From Clostridia bacterium (lineage in GTDB: Bacteria > Bacillota > Clostridia > Oscillospirales > Acutalibacteraceae), in assembly GCA_017516745.1 (NCBI GenBank), contig JAFXBF010000004.1, positions 62,001 through 126,000 of the forward strand: a stretch of 64,000 nucleotides of DNA, read 5' to 3'. The stretch's first letter is position 1, and every line of letters begins with the position of its first letter. The translations under genes were made by a program, and so were the position numbers. The notes beneath the pieces are model-generated. The model did no database searches. It was given only the letters and a program-made list of their open reading frames with translations, and was not told the origin of the DNA. Of this stretch, positions 19,601 through 27,988 are shown in pieces.

Positions 19601-22600
19601 GGTTTACAGAGGACAGCAGACTTAAGTTGGAAACAGCGCTTGATCTGTCTGAATTTGCAAACTACGGTATAAATGATCTCGATGAAGAGGGCAATGTGGT
19701 GAGCTTCTCATCGCTGGATAAGTTGGCAGTGTATACACCGGCTACATATTTCTTTACCACCTATGGTGTTAATTTGACGGATATTGCAACAATTCCTGAA
19801 GCAGGAAAGTATCCTCACGAATTATATGGATACTATTCCGGATACAATGATATAAAGATGCAGATTGATTCGTCACTTATAACAGTACAACAAGGCGCAA
19901 TAGACACAATAGCAAACAACGCATACAGCAAACTTCATGACCTTCAGTTGCTTCCTGCTACCGAGGCGTACAGAGATGTTTACAACACATATCTGAGCGT
20001 AATGGGTCAGCATATTGCCGATGGCAATTGGAATGGTGACTCCTACAGTACAGCTACACAAACAGATAATGTCGATTTCACGTTCTATAACGTATCTCAG
20101 GCAAGCAAGATTGAAGGTATGTACAGCACACTTAATAATAATGCTGTACCGCCTTACGGTATTGTTTCCAGAGAGCAATATGATGGCTTCCTTGGCAAGT
20201 ATACACAGGCAGATGAGTATGCAGATCAGACAAACAACCCCTGGTATAACATGGAGCAATTCATCAGAGATTTCATTGGTGGCGGCGCTACCATATATAT
20301 TGACCAGGCGGAAAAGGTTAATCTCTATGATAAGTCTGACAATATTACTTCAATAAAAGAAACACTTATTGATGAATACTTGTCAAAGCTTGAGTTTGAC
20401 GACCTCGTTTACGACAGATTAAATGCTGTTGTTGCTGCCTTCCTCGGCGATAACCTTTCTAAGGGTCTTGCAGAGATTAAAGGAACACTTCAAACTATGG
20501 GCTTTACAGTCGGCGGCAACTATAACGGTGAATTCTATTCACTGAACTACTATACCGATGAATCATTGCTCGAGGTTGCCGGTATTCTGAGAAGCACCAA
20601 TGTTCTTGCAGAGAACAAGATTGTTGAACAAGAGATTGGCAAGAACACATACAAGTGGATCGGAGACACCTTCCCCTTGCCGATAGTATATGATAACAGC
20701 TATAAGGGTACATTCTATACTACGACAACTGACCAGAACAAAATTGACGGTTCGAGAGAGGAAGATAACAGCGTATTGAAGGCATTCCTTAATGCTCTCA
20801 ATACACAGCTTGTACTCAGAGGCGTTAATATTGACGGCTTGGTAAAAGAAATAGCTCGTGGCGAGGCGGTAGTTCCCGAAAAGTATGACCAGACTCATAC
20901 CGCTTGGGGCGAATACATAGACGCACTTGATGACGCAAAGGATCTTCGAGATGATGCAGGCAATTATGACATCAGATTCCAGGAAAGCGTAATCGATGCA
21001 ATGGAAAGCAGACTTGCTGCTGCAATCAACGCTTTGGAAGAAGCTATTCTTGCCGATAACTATGCTCCGTCTATGACGCTTAAAACATCGGTAGCTGATG
21101 TTGAGGAATTCTACGGCAACGAGGCTTATGAGGTTGCGCTCAGACAAGCAGACGCTGCAAGCTTTACAGCTACAGGCGAAGGCGATAACGTAACCTATAC
21201 AGCTAACCCTGCAGCAGGTACATTCTTTGTTCCCAACAGCAGCGGTTACTCGCTCATCGTTTACACCAACGAGCTCAATCCCAGAATTGTTATCAATCTG
21301 GAAGACCTTGAGCAGAATCTGGCAGGACCAGACAGTACTGCTGTATGGCAGGATGCTGCAAAGTTAGAGTATATCTCTATCAACGCTAAAAAGACAAGCG
21401 GTGTTACCGCTAACGTTATTGCCGGTACAATCGTTCCCGCAAACAACGGTGTTGCAGAAAGAATGACTGTTGACAAAGCCGCTGCGGCAACTGCTACAGA
21501 GGCTGTTATGGCAACAAACAATTCGGAGGTCAAGGGTTCATCTGCATTTGCAATTCTTGCTCCCACGTTTGTTAGCGGCAAGGCTACACAGGCTGCTGTT
21601 TACACAATTGAAGCCCGTGATGGCTCTGAAAGAAATATTAACGGCGGTACAGTTTACGGTAACCCGGTTAACCAGTTTGATTTCGGCGGAGTAGGTCAGG
21701 AACCGGTTGATATAAAAGTACTTGACAGCAATAACAAGATTGCAATTTATGTTTACTACTACAGCCTGAAGGCAGCAGACGGTAAGGACGAAGGTATCAG
21801 TGCAGACGGTACAGCTCTTGCAACACCTGCTATTGAAGGTACTCATGTTCCCAGCGCACTTCTTTCCGGTGAGCCCGGCTTCAAGGGTCAGGAATGGAGA
21901 AACGGTGTTCTTCTTCAGAGACACTTCTCCGATTCTCACAGAGTTTGGGAATACGTTTCCGAGATTAAGCAGAACGAGCAGAAGCAGTACAGCGTAAACG
22001 GTACACAGGTTCCTGTTTACAACGACCCGACCTTCGGTTATCTCAACACAGGTAGCTTCTACTACGTGCTTAATGAAAAAGTTGCAGCAGATGCGGAAGT
22101 TATAGAAGTTTATGACAGCGGCAACAATGCAGTTGCAGGTTGTATGGACTATGACAGAGCTACAGCTGCAAAGACAGCTATGATCGACGCCATCAACGCT
22201 ATGGATGAAACTGAACTCAATAAAATGAAAGAGTCCGGTAGATTCTACAACTACGGTGACTATGAGACCGACGAATTCGGTAACGTACTGTATAACGGTG
22301 ATGAGGCGAAGTGGATCAACTGGGCACAGGCAATCGGCAATAAGGTTGAAAACGGCGACCTCGTATTTGTTCACGTTGTTGACAGATGGGGTAACGTTGT
22401 AAACAGAATTATTGAGGTTACAAACTTTGATAAGAAGGCACCGCAGGTGAACTCTGCTGCATCCGGTGCAGTTTCGATTAACGAAGCAGGCGGATCAGGC
22501 ATAAAGGATATCACAGTTCACAACGGTGATTTCAGTCTTGGTAAGTTTGACTACGAGATTAATCAGAGCCAGAAGCTTACAAACGGACAGGTTGCTAACA

Positions 22601-24228
22601 ATGCAACGGTAGAATCTGCCGACAATACATTAACCATAAAGGGTCTTGTTCCCGGTAAGTTGTACTATATCGGCGCATATGATAACGCAGGTAATGCAGG
22701 CTCTACACCCGTTAATGCAAGTGTTGAGGGTAAGATTACTCTTACTATCACAGTTGAAGATGATCGTGTTGAAACCGGTGAGGAAGGTAGCGTTGCCTCT
22801 AACAGCACAACCTTCACACTCAACGGTATAGATACAATTATTCTCAACTCCGGTGAAGCATCATCCGTCATTGACGCTTCTCTTGAGGGTAATGTTTTTG
22901 CTAACCGTACAATCAGACATTACATTACGACAAAGGATAACGTAACAGCGCTGAAGACAGTTTACCAGGATGGTACTGTTGAAGAGTTTACAGCTGAAAC
23001 CGCTACTGTTAAGGACAACGGTGACGGAACACTCACTTGGACTATCAAGCGCAAGCTTGCTGAAGGTGAGCACAAGTATAAAGTTTATGCTAAGGTTAAC
23101 GGCGGATACGAAAACTTCTATGCACCTGCAACAATCAATGCAACGACCAGAACAGTAAAGATTGAATGTACTAATGTAGGTCAGGGTGTAACGCAGCTTA
23201 ATTTCAGCGGTTCACTTTCGTTTGATATTGCAAACTATATTTCAAAAGAGGTTCCCTATGGAACGCAGGTAACAATATCGGCCAAGGCATACACCACATA
23301 TGAGGGCTGTGAATTCTATTATTGGATAAACAATACAACAGACAGAATTATCAGCACGGCAGATGTTTATGAGTTTAAGGCTGTTACCAATGCTGATTAC
23401 ATTGCACAGTTTACCAATAACTCAACATGTATCGACGGCAAGAAGTTTGTCGTTTATGTAAACAACGCCAAGAACGTTATCGAGAGATTCGAGCTGGCTG
23501 ACGGTGATAGCTACACAGTTCCCACAGGTCCTGTTCTTCCCGATTACACATTCAAGGGCTGGAGCATGACAAAGGCTGAGGTTCTTGCAAGCGACAAGGA
23601 TACAATCATTGTTGAACCGATTTACGAGCTTAATGCTTCCAACACGGTTACAATTACCGAGGGTAACTACACCGCAACAGGTGCAGGCACATACACGGCA
23701 GAGGCTAACCAGAGAGCTGTTGTCACAATCAGCACAAGTGCTAAGAACGGCGACGGTAAGGAATTCCTCTACTGGATTGATGCCGATACCGACGAAATTG
23801 TTTCCTACGACAGAACATATTCCTTCTTCTGCGTAAAGAATACCGTACTTACTCCCGTTTACGGCGATGCTTCAGCTGTTCAGGCTGAGCCCATCGTCAG
23901 AATCACAGAAGTCAAGTACAACGCACTCAGCGGTAAGGTCAGCTTCTTTGCTGAACGTTCTGTACCCGAAGAATTTATGATTCTTCAGACAGGTATCGTT
24001 GTTACTAAGACCGAGTCTATCGGAACAAACGAGGAAGTATTTGTTGTCGGCGGTACATCCACCGCAGCAGGTACCTCAACAAGCACCGCAAACAACGGTT
24101 ACTACAGCGCAAATACAGTTGTTGCAACAGGCCAGACAGTCTGGGCAAGAGCATATGTTATTTACGAAACCGCAGACGGTGAAATCTTTGAGGCATACGG
24201 CCCCGTAGTTTCATACACGGTCGACTAA
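13648..24228 (+). CDS. Giant secreted multi-domain surface protein, 3526 residues
   Basis: The start is ATG at 13648 behind AGGAGG. A signal peptide covers about residues 1-36 (KKAISLVLVFAMLASFAG, cleavage likely after AEA). Visible parts: a beta-rich N-terminal third; an acidic calcium-site-like stretch DANGNGKIDALDLDEDGYID (~990-1010) with DYDGDG just before; helical FIVAR-like segments (~1200-1290, ~1478-1515, ~2418-2466); an Ig/FN3-like region (~2930-3030); and InlB/Flg_new-like beta repeats (~3170-3410: FKGWSMT, EFYYWIN, EFLYWID). It ends AYGPVVSYTVD with no LPXTG, SLH or C-terminal helix, so its mode of cell attachment is unclear. An adhesin or cell-surface scaffold is the best guess. 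Base usage looks more AT-rich around 14830-15690 and 19700-20800 than in between, hinting at mosaic assembly. Confidence 0.9.
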   Translation: MKIFKKAISLVLVFAMLASFAGMTGYSPASIIAEAIDYQTWEFDDGFSLKLPTKVYKMTKSASGYGMLYRNTSGVTNTAIPDNYYGLPMDYPANDLSFTIVCPEGGDWRINCSLDKATWPAGFTKTDAKAGNNWTRGESSSMNDEYGVLFRSLNNDSNMGFRDINKVYWRLTYTLNGVTKYGYAEVDVVFPPSSPSNKTTSVTPLDSKNGINHPENVATIDCPTVFYTDGQYIQSSASGTPLDTDIDIDLPDNTTSATISCINFADDTVISGLQIDVIESNGNINFAGWDATALDGNTPNKIYMRLDYTVTNVAHTPYSNETGNVIDTSYDERGSLTTAYIDDEYDVALPDTVEEVTYTQYLAVYHTPLPAHKMAEVMEVSGRQGVGNRGQAGFYQGFDLSKLLAISGVNLFTTVVGTADASGQGGAIVGDNYLAKNGDGTINYNPYADGGWTNNYKKNDDTSYLTTGSNIIYNSASGSTISGPGHDKYTATLYNWPNNGDSDHWYISYKDGKGGGQTGYASANATIYIDSQKNFGSSGISVPVTTVWSNYNANINGCNINTGASYYTVRKLTQELSSSYTWSGYWADGSDDYPGKAGNPTTPSVSKDLYFGTGAASSEYTSDYTGWSDGAYKKTTLTITNSSKPAVGSTNYYCLMSRPQLEQGNTYCLYLPYTFYIHSVDREKHHRAINAAKTNNYVKAEMDATWWEEYRKEVLLSYIGCGDLQDSTGVTSGELTGGTNNYWADGIESENPKYKIANLDEFEAAVTRAPAYDRGTSQRDQVNLLNLWPMGSKFLDVVSYTTQVENGATLIMPENDPANGATYYNNDTGGNGVTTNDNPSIYRYNGAYFYTDDTWYDYARERYYAVNILNYNPNSTTPYSAFWYGAGGLAQNGLIFTELYYQDTINAVTDRLNTAYNNLELRTLADFKMRNDKSPTKDYDGDGTEDNVTTGGGAWVYDSTGKQVIGFDAIMAYLASLIPTDTYTYYTTVSDANGNGKIDALDLDEDGYIDDLNPRTAQVYDTNLLEIQLSVMQDQFHEDDTVVAQGLRFEEAIENFLALVEITLRNPQDANNDAWTQIFTYLNGTSVAGNLRPSAGLKAVNFVDEVTKIYTLTTAERNNFQSLIDTYNTAAAPDPITYVTTRNALSQGSINTAIGNFFVALQAAFPSIKVVEGGTQANNIAKDPTAVFEIYAPNQSANITQSIYTADSIAALEAAVNAELGTNSYQFSTTTWQSLVDRYDTIVNWATVHNATTNPDGKLVSSKVNTDRMDIALQNAQNALAADKTSISVTSPDGKTTVAHGKYTPKSVAELEFVIDQAQNIDRNQLYTNQLAVDMITFALWDECDDTKGLLLTSDTALAPRTWSYDASGNPTGYTDNWGSVIMKSFLYGERVEEGNGTDEGLKPNTAYYGFLEAEIKGNTIIKTVTNEETGETTTTVDDTYIGTVWTANGDLILSDNGTPVGDRIFKNWSSYMEHYNNAVALVNAKDKTVNEQESVVDDAAKKLYVARNALELMNLYFPNNTQDFETAKGWYNELAAFVQKTDVTRYGWEYVDVTEEVTDETTGEVTTVTTTVFQKSENPLSSVVQSVYIYNGVDAAVEAQIESFRAKYASENSTEDYNSLEAAQTLYNNIKAALTDPATGELYTVKKTNDETLIAGMLDLTGRVEVDPETQEPVLVGGYIAGTWTVTFDEETGASTGTYATDLLNDTQAGLLQTYLTNAQNKINSKTDATAGFGTALGGLTSIVFDETKKPATDLKFATHMRDNELFAFLDYKYTNDPELGTGAQLVNYYYQDGMYTYRLIKESIANEIKGQVNGYFAVAENWPKIYEVHGTTWNKEAATVPDGMTDAVVDGYLDYDMDTLESWGEYKGDNEKICEILDLVASRSYYYYDALTRGIMPFEVAHYTWLVNNAVTNIDGIDYVLADASAVSAATEAPFNYDVSVNNTNIATGNLGWYTAGYGVKDVADGKYYLYYNDTEGVTTPSWFTEDSRLKLETALDLSEFANYGINDLDEEGNVVSFSSLDKLAVYTPATYFFTTYGVNLTDIATIPEAGKYPHELYGYYSGYNDIKMQIDSSLITVQQGAIDTIANNAYSKLHDLQLLPATEAYRDVYNTYLSVMGQHIADGNWNGDSYSTATQTDNVDFTFYNVSQASKIEGMYSTLNNNAVPPYGIVSREQYDGFLGKYTQADEYADQTNNPWYNMEQFIRDFIGGGATIYIDQAEKVNLYDKSDNITSIKETLIDEYLSKLEFDDLVYDRLNAVVAAFLGDNLSKGLAEIKGTLQTMGFTVGGNYNGEFYSLNYYTDESLLEVAGILRSTNVLAENKIVEQEIGKNTYKWIGDTFPLPIVYDNSYKGTFYTTTTDQNKIDGSREEDNSVLKAFLNALNTQLVLRGVNIDGLVKEIARGEAVVPEKYDQTHTAWGEYIDALDDAKDLRDDAGNYDIRFQESVIDAMESRLAAAINALEEAILADNYAPSMTLKTSVADVEEFYGNEAYEVALRQADAASFTATGEGDNVTYTANPAAGTFFVPNSSGYSLIVYTNELNPRIVINLEDLEQNLAGPDSTAVWQDAAKLEYISINAKKTSGVTANVIAGTIVPANNGVAERMTVDKAAAATATEAVMATNNSEVKGSSAFAILAPTFVSGKATQAAVYTIEARDGSERNINGGTVYGNPVNQFDFGGVGQEPVDIKVLDSNNKIAIYVYYYSLKAADGKDEGISADGTALATPAIEGTHVPSALLSGEPGFKGQEWRNGVLLQRHFSDSHRVWEYVSEIKQNEQKQYSVNGTQVPVYNDPTFGYLNTGSFYYVLNEKVAADAEVIEVYDSGNNAVAGCMDYDRATAAKTAMIDAINAMDETELNKMKESGRFYNYGDYETDEFGNVLYNGDEAKWINWAQAIGNKVENGDLVFVHVVDRWGNVVNRIIEVTNFDKKAPQVNSAASGAVSINEAGGSGIKDITVHNGDFSLGKFDYEINQSQKLTNGQVANNATVESADNTLTIKGLVPGKLYYIGAYDNAGNAGSTPVNASVEGKITLTITVEDDRVETGEEGSVASNSTTFTLNGIDTIILNSGEASSVIDASLEGNVFANRTIRHYITTKDNVTALKTVYQDGTVEEFTAETATVKDNGDGTLTWTIKRKLAEGEHKYKVYAKVNGGYENFYAPATINATTRTVKIECTNVGQGVTQLNFSGSLSFDIANYISKEVPYGTQVTISAKAYTTYEGCEFYYWINNTTDRIISTADVYEFKAVTNADYIAQFTNNSTCIDGKKFVVYVNNAKNVIERFELADGDSYTVPTGPVLPDYTFKGWSMTKAEVLASDKDTIIVEPIYELNASNTVTITEGNYTATGAGTYTAEANQRAVVTISTSAKNGDGKEFLYWIDADTDEIVSYDRTYSFFCVKNTVLTPVYGDASAVQAEPIVRITEVKYNALSGKVSFFAERSVPEEFMILQTGIVVTKTESIGTNEEVFVVGGTSTAAGTSTSTANNGYYSANTVVATGQTVWARAYVIYETADGEIFEAYGPVVSYTVD

Positions 24229-24243
24229 TCCACTAACTTTGTT

Positions 24244-24280
24244 ACAGCGTGCCGACTAAACACCGGCACGCTGTTATACT
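24244..24280 (+). terminator. Probable terminator after the giant gene
   Basis: A perfect 11-bp stem ACAGCGTGCCG/CGGCACGCTGT with a 9-base loop. The following tract (TATACTTT) is only weakly T-rich, so read-through into the next gene is possible. Confidence 0.65.
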
Positions 24281-24321
24281 TTAAAATTAAAACTATATAG
24301 CTTTTGCTCCGGAGGTACACC

Positions 24322-25971
24322 ATGGCAGCAATTACAGCATTTTTCGAATCAATTTTCACTAAAATTCTCACATTTTTTATCGGTTTGCTCGTTGCAGTTC
24401 CGACCCCTGCTCATATTTACGATGCGCCCAAAGGAGAAACCTTTGACGTGAAAATTATGAGCTACAACGTTTATGTTGCAGGCGCAGGCGAAAAGAGCCC
24501 TGTAAACAGAACAGAGCTCGTTGTTAAAACAATCCGCTCCGAAATGCCCGATTCCTTCGGCCTTCAGGAGGCTGATTGGGGCTGGGTGAGCCGTATCAGC
24601 GAGGCTCTGCCCGAATACGCCTGGGTCGGTGTCGGCAGAGATGACGGTGAGCAAGGCGGTGAATTTTCACCTGTATTTTATCTGAAGGATAAGTATAACC
24701 TTATTGATTCGGGCACATTCTGGCTTTCAAAGACACCCGAAAAGCCGTCACGTGGCTGGGATGCAATGATGAAGCGCATCTGCTCCTATGCAGTGCTTGA
24801 GGACAAGGAAACAGGCAAGCGTTATGCCCATTACAATGCTCATTTTGACCATCTCGGCAGAAACGCCCGTGCAAACAGCGCCGAGCTTATTATTGAAAAG
24901 ACGGCAGGCTATGAAATCCCCGTTGTGCTTACGGGCGATTTTAACTGCGACGAGGGTACAGCACCTTATAACACGATTGTCGGCGGCGGATTTGCCGATA
25001 CAAAATATATTGCAAAGGATACAATGGATATCGGTTCCTTCCACAACTTCGGCATGAACGATGTTTATGACGGAAGGTCTCCGATTGATTTCATTTTTGT
25101 TTCAGCAGGCAAGGGTTATGCAACAAGCTACCGTGTGCTTGACGGAAAGGTTGACGGCAAGTATTCGTCTGACCACTTCCCCGTGGTTTCCGAAATTCAG
25201 CTTTGCTATGATGAGGAGTTGACAGAACAGTTGAGAGTAATGTCATATAACCTTCGTTTCAGCGATCCGCTTATGCGCCTTACAGGTGTAACCGGGGTTA
25301 TCAATCAGGTTGCACCCGATGTGCTTGGTACGCAGGAGGCAACACCCGAGTGGATGCAGTACCTCAACATTGCATACGGCGATGTTTTCGGTGCAATCGG
25401 TGTCGGCAGAGATGACGGCGCAAACGAGGGCGAGCATTCCGCAATTTTCTACAGAAAAGACAAGCTCAAGGTTGTTGACAGCGGCACATTCTGGCTTTCC
25501 GAAACACCCGATGTTCCTTCGGGCAGCTGGGATACAGCCTGCTGGAGAATCTGCACATGGGCTGTGTTTGAAAGACTCAGCGACGGCAAGCAGTTTGCCC
25601 ACCTCAACACTCACCTTGACCACGTAAGCGAGGAAGCACAGCTTCATCAGGCAGCCATGGTTATCGAAAAGGCAAAGAGCTTTGATATTCCCGTTGTAAT
25701 CACGGGTGATATGAACGTAACTCCCGATTCCTCCGTTTACTCAGCATTTGTCGCAGAGTTTGACGACACGAGAGAAACAGCACCCGTTACGGATGACTAC
25801 CCCACATATAACGGTTTTGATGAAAACCGTGCAAAGGAAGATATGTCACTTATCGACTACTGCTTCTCAAAGGGCTTCGCCGCACAGAAGTTTGATGTTG
25901 TTGAGGGGAACTATTCCTCCGACCACTTTGCAATCTGGGCAGAGCTTTCATTTGCAGGCGAAGAAAAATAA
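24322..25971 (+). CDS. Tandem endonuclease/exonuclease/phosphatase (EEP) domain protein
   Basis: 549 residues with two complete EEP domains in one chain. Domain 1 (~30-300) has IMSYNVYVAG, FGLQEADWGW, NAHFDH, TGDFNCDE and SDHFPVV; domain 2 (~305-545) has VMSYNLRFSD, LGTQEATPEW, NTHLDH, TGDMNVTP and SDHFAIW. These are the metal-binding Asn/Glu, the catalytic His/Asp and the terminal SDH. The family hydrolyses phosphodiesters or phosphomonoesters in nucleic acids, lipids or inositol phosphates. The N-terminus has one hydrophobic helix (~8-28), so it is anchored or exported. The ATG at 24322 is chosen because GGAGG (24311-24315) lies just before it; an in-frame TTG at 24304 precedes that site. 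The stop overlaps the Maf start by 1 base. Confidence 0.88.
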   Translation: MAAITAFFESIFTKILTFFIGLLVAVPTPAHIYDAPKGETFDVKIMSYNVYVAGAGEKSPVNRTELVVKTIRSEMPDSFGLQEADWGWVSRISEALPEYAWVGVGRDDGEQGGEFSPVFYLKDKYNLIDSGTFWLSKTPEKPSRGWDAMMKRICSYAVLEDKETGKRYAHYNAHFDHLGRNARANSAELIIEKTAGYEIPVVLTGDFNCDEGTAPYNTIVGGGFADTKYIAKDTMDIGSFHNFGMNDVYDGRSPIDFIFVSAGKGYATSYRVLDGKVDGKYSSDHFPVVSEIQLCYDEELTEQLRVMSYNLRFSDPLMRLTGVTGVINQVAPDVLGTQEATPEWMQYLNIAYGDVFGAIGVGRDDGANEGEHSAIFYRKDKLKVVDSGTFWLSETPDVPSGSWDTACWRICTWAVFERLSDGKQFAHLNTHLDHVSEEAQLHQAAMVIEKAKSFDIPVVITGDMNVTPDSSVYSAFVAEFDDTRETAPVTDDYPTYNGFDENRAKEDMSLIDYCFSKGFAAQKFDVVEGNYSSDHFAIWAELSFAGEEK

Positions 25972-26543
25972 TGAATAATGCTAAAATAATTCTCGCTTCC
26001 GCTTCGCCGAGAAGGCGTGAGCTTTTAGCACAAGCAGGCTTTGAGTTTGAGGTCATCACCTCGGATGTTGACGAGGTTGTTGACCCACTTCTCACTCCCG
26101 AAATGCTGGTAATGAGCCTTGCAAAGCAGAAGGCGCAGGCGGTTGCGGTCAATTACAGTCACTTCGTTGTAATCGGCTCGGATACCGTTGTTGTTCTTGA
26201 CGGCAGAGTATTAGGCAAACCGAAGGACGAGGCTGATGCTGTTCAAATGCTCGAAAGCCTTTCAGGCAGAACGCACGAGGTTTATACGGGTGTCTGCATT
26301 GCTTACGGCGGCGAATCACACAGCTTTTTCGAGTGCACAAGGGTTAAATTCTGCGAGCTTGAAGCAGAGCAGATAAAGGCCTATGTTGCAACAAAAGAGC
26401 CTATGGACAAGGCAGGTGCCTACGGTATTCAGGGCAAGGGCTGTGTGCTTGTTGAGGGGATAGAGGGCGATTACTTCAACGTAGTCGGCTTTCCCGTTTC
26501 ACGCTTTTGCCGTGAGTACAAAAAACTGGTTGACAAGCAGTAA
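25971..26543 (+). CDS. maf: Maf family nucleoside triphosphate pyrophosphatase
   Basis: A 190-residue house-cleaning enzyme that hydrolyses non-canonical or dTTP/UTP-type nucleotides to monophosphates. ILASASPRRRELLAQAG (~6-22) is the Maf N-terminal signature, GSDTVVVLDGRVLGKP (~66-81) carries the catalytic Asp, and PMDKAGAYGIQGKG (~144-157) is the C-terminal signature. The length is standard. It starts in a TAATG overlap with the EEP gene and is followed by a strong terminator. Confidence 0.95.
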   Translation: MNNAKIILASASPRRRELLAQAGFEFEVITSDVDEVVDPLLTPEMLVMSLAKQKAQAVAVNYSHFVVIGSDTVVVLDGRVLGKPKDEADAVQMLESLSGRTHEVYTGVCIAYGGESHSFFECTRVKFCELEAEQIKAYVATKEPMDKAGAYGIQGKGCVLVEGIEGDYFNVVGFPVSRFCREYKKLVDKQ

Positions 26544-26560
26544 AAAAGTGATATAATAAA

Positions 26561-26606
26561 CCGTGATTTGAAATTGAGTTTCAGTTTCAAATCACGGTGT
26601 TTTTTT
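26561..26606 (+). terminator. Rho-independent terminator after maf
   Basis: A perfect 13-bp stem CCGTGATTTGAAA/TTTCAAATCACGG (arms 26561-26573 and 26585-26597) is followed by seven T. Confidence 0.95.
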
Positions 26607-26655
26607 GTTTAAGATAAATCATACTTACCAATATTAAGCCGAAAGGTGAAAGAAT

Positions 26656-27057
26656 ATGTCACAGTACAACACAAAGCAGGGCGAAACTCTGCTGCGCTTT
26701 TTAAAAGAAAACAGCTCACAGCATTTTACAGCCGCCGAAATAGAAACACAGCTTACGCTTACGGGTGAAAAGCTCGGCAAGGCTACCGTTTACCGCAGGC
26801 TTGACCGCTTGGTGGAGGAGGGACTTGTGCGCCGTTTTGTGGCGGACGATGCAAAAAGCTGCTGCTACCAGTATATTGATGATGAGCACTGCAAGGAGCA
26901 TTTCCACCTTAAATGCTATAAATGCGGCGAGCTGCTGCACGTGGAGTGTGATTACCTCGACAAAATGCAGGCGCATATTTTTGAGCACCACGGCTTTACC
27001 GTGGACAGAGAAAAAATTACAATCTGCGGAGTGTGTGAAAAATGCAGCGTATTATAA
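26656..27057 (+). CDS. Fur-family metalloregulator, probably Zur-like
   Basis: A 133-residue protein with an N-terminal winged helix (EIETQLTLTGEKLGKATVYRR begins at ~25; the ATVYRRLDRL recognition helix is typical) and a C-terminal dimerisation/metal domain: HFHLKCYKCGELLHVECD (~81-98) and ICGVCEKC (~123-130) give the structural Cys4 zinc site, and His residues supply the sensor site. It is the first gene of a unit with ZnuA- and ZnuC-like genes overlapping or adjacent, so zinc sensing is inferred from context. It overlaps znuA by 16 bases. Confidence 0.9.
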   Translation: MSQYNTKQGETLLRFLKENSSQHFTAAEIETQLTLTGEKLGKATVYRRLDRLVEEGLVRRFVADDAKSCCYQYIDDEHCKEHFHLKCYKCGELLHVECDYLDKMQAHIFEHHGFTVDREKITICGVCEKCSVL

Positions 27058-27986
27058 AAATAATGTCACTTCTGCTTTGCCTTGTCCTTGTTTTGGGGCT
27101 TACGGGCTGCGGTGAAAGCACGAAGGACAAGGAAAAGAGTGGAAAGCTGAGCATAGTGTGCACACTGTTTCCGCAGTACGATTTTACCCGACAGCTTGTG
27201 GGTGATAAGGCTCAGGTTACTTTGCTTTTAACTCCGGGTACGGACAGCCACAGCTACGACCCCAGCCCCGTTGATATGGTAAAAATCAACGAGAGTGACC
27301 TGTTTATTTATACGGGTGAGCTTATGGAGGGCTGGGCGGCAGAGGTTGTCGGCTCGCTGAACGAAAGCGTTGCGGTTTTAAGTCTGCCCGAAGCCAAAAG
27401 GCTTAAGGAAAATGCTGCTGATTTTTCAAGCCACGTTGAAGAAGACCACGACCATTCGGCTGACCCTCATATCTGGACTTCTCCCGTAAACGCTATGCTT
27501 ATCGTTAGGGAAATCTGCGATAAAATCTGCGAAATTGACCCCGAAAATGAAGAGTTTTACAGGGGCAACGAGGAAGTATATCTTAAAAAGTTAGAGGAAT
27601 TGGACAGCGCAATCCGTGCCGTTGCCGACAAGGCGGAAAACAAAACTATTGTGATGTGTGACCGCTTCTCAATGCTCTATTTCTGTGAAGAATACTCTCT
27701 TGAATATATTGCCGCCTTTGATGCGTGCACATCCAACACAGAGCCGAGCCCTGCCGTTATAGTTGAAATAACCAAGGCGGTCAAGGATAAAAACATTCCT
27801 GCCGTTTTCTGTGCGGAGCTTTCCAACCGCAAGGTTGCCGATGCCGTTTCGGCGCAGACCGGTGCCCGGGTGCTTGAGCTCCATTCCTGCCACAACCTTT
27901 CGGCAGACGATTTCAGCGCCGGCGAAACCTACCTTTCGCTTATGTACCGCAATGCGACTAATTTAAAAACAGCTTTAGGTGTTTGA
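27042..27986 (+). CDS. Zinc/manganese ABC transporter substrate-binding lipoprotein (ZnuA-like)
   Basis: A 314-residue lipoprotein: hydrophobic signal and lipobox LTGC (Cys23). Cluster A-I metal-binding family: His in PGTDSHSYDPSP, a short His/Asp-rich loop HVEEDHDHSADPH before the second ligand His (DPHIWTSP), the CDRFSMLYF block and LHSCHNLSADDF near the C-terminus. This DRF/HSCHN variant is common in Clostridia, where Asp takes the place of the third His of E. coli ZnuA. It captures Zn2+ outside the membrane. The start ATG at 27042 lies inside the regulator gene; ATG 27063 is an alternative that would still give a signal peptide. Confidence 0.9.
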   Translation: MQRIIKIMSLLLCLVLVLGLTGCGESTKDKEKSGKLSIVCTLFPQYDFTRQLVGDKAQVTLLLTPGTDSHSYDPSPVDMVKINESDLFIYTGELMEGWAAEVVGSLNESVAVLSLPEAKRLKENAADFSSHVEEDHDHSADPHIWTSPVNAMLIVREICDKICEIDPENEEFYRGNEEVYLKKLEELDSAIRAVADKAENKTIVMCDRFSMLYFCEEYSLEYIAAFDACTSNTEPSPAVIVEITKAVKDKNIPAVFCAELSNRKVADAVSAQTGARVLELHSCHNLSADDFSAGETYLSLMYRNATNLKTALGV

Positions 27987-27988
27987 TA

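Noticed and set aside
27042..27986. Loss of a metal ligand in the ZnuA-like protein (Asp for His in CDRFSMLYF)
   Set aside because: The DRF and HSCHN pattern is a regular variant of this family in Clostridia as I recall it, so it is not treated as a defect.
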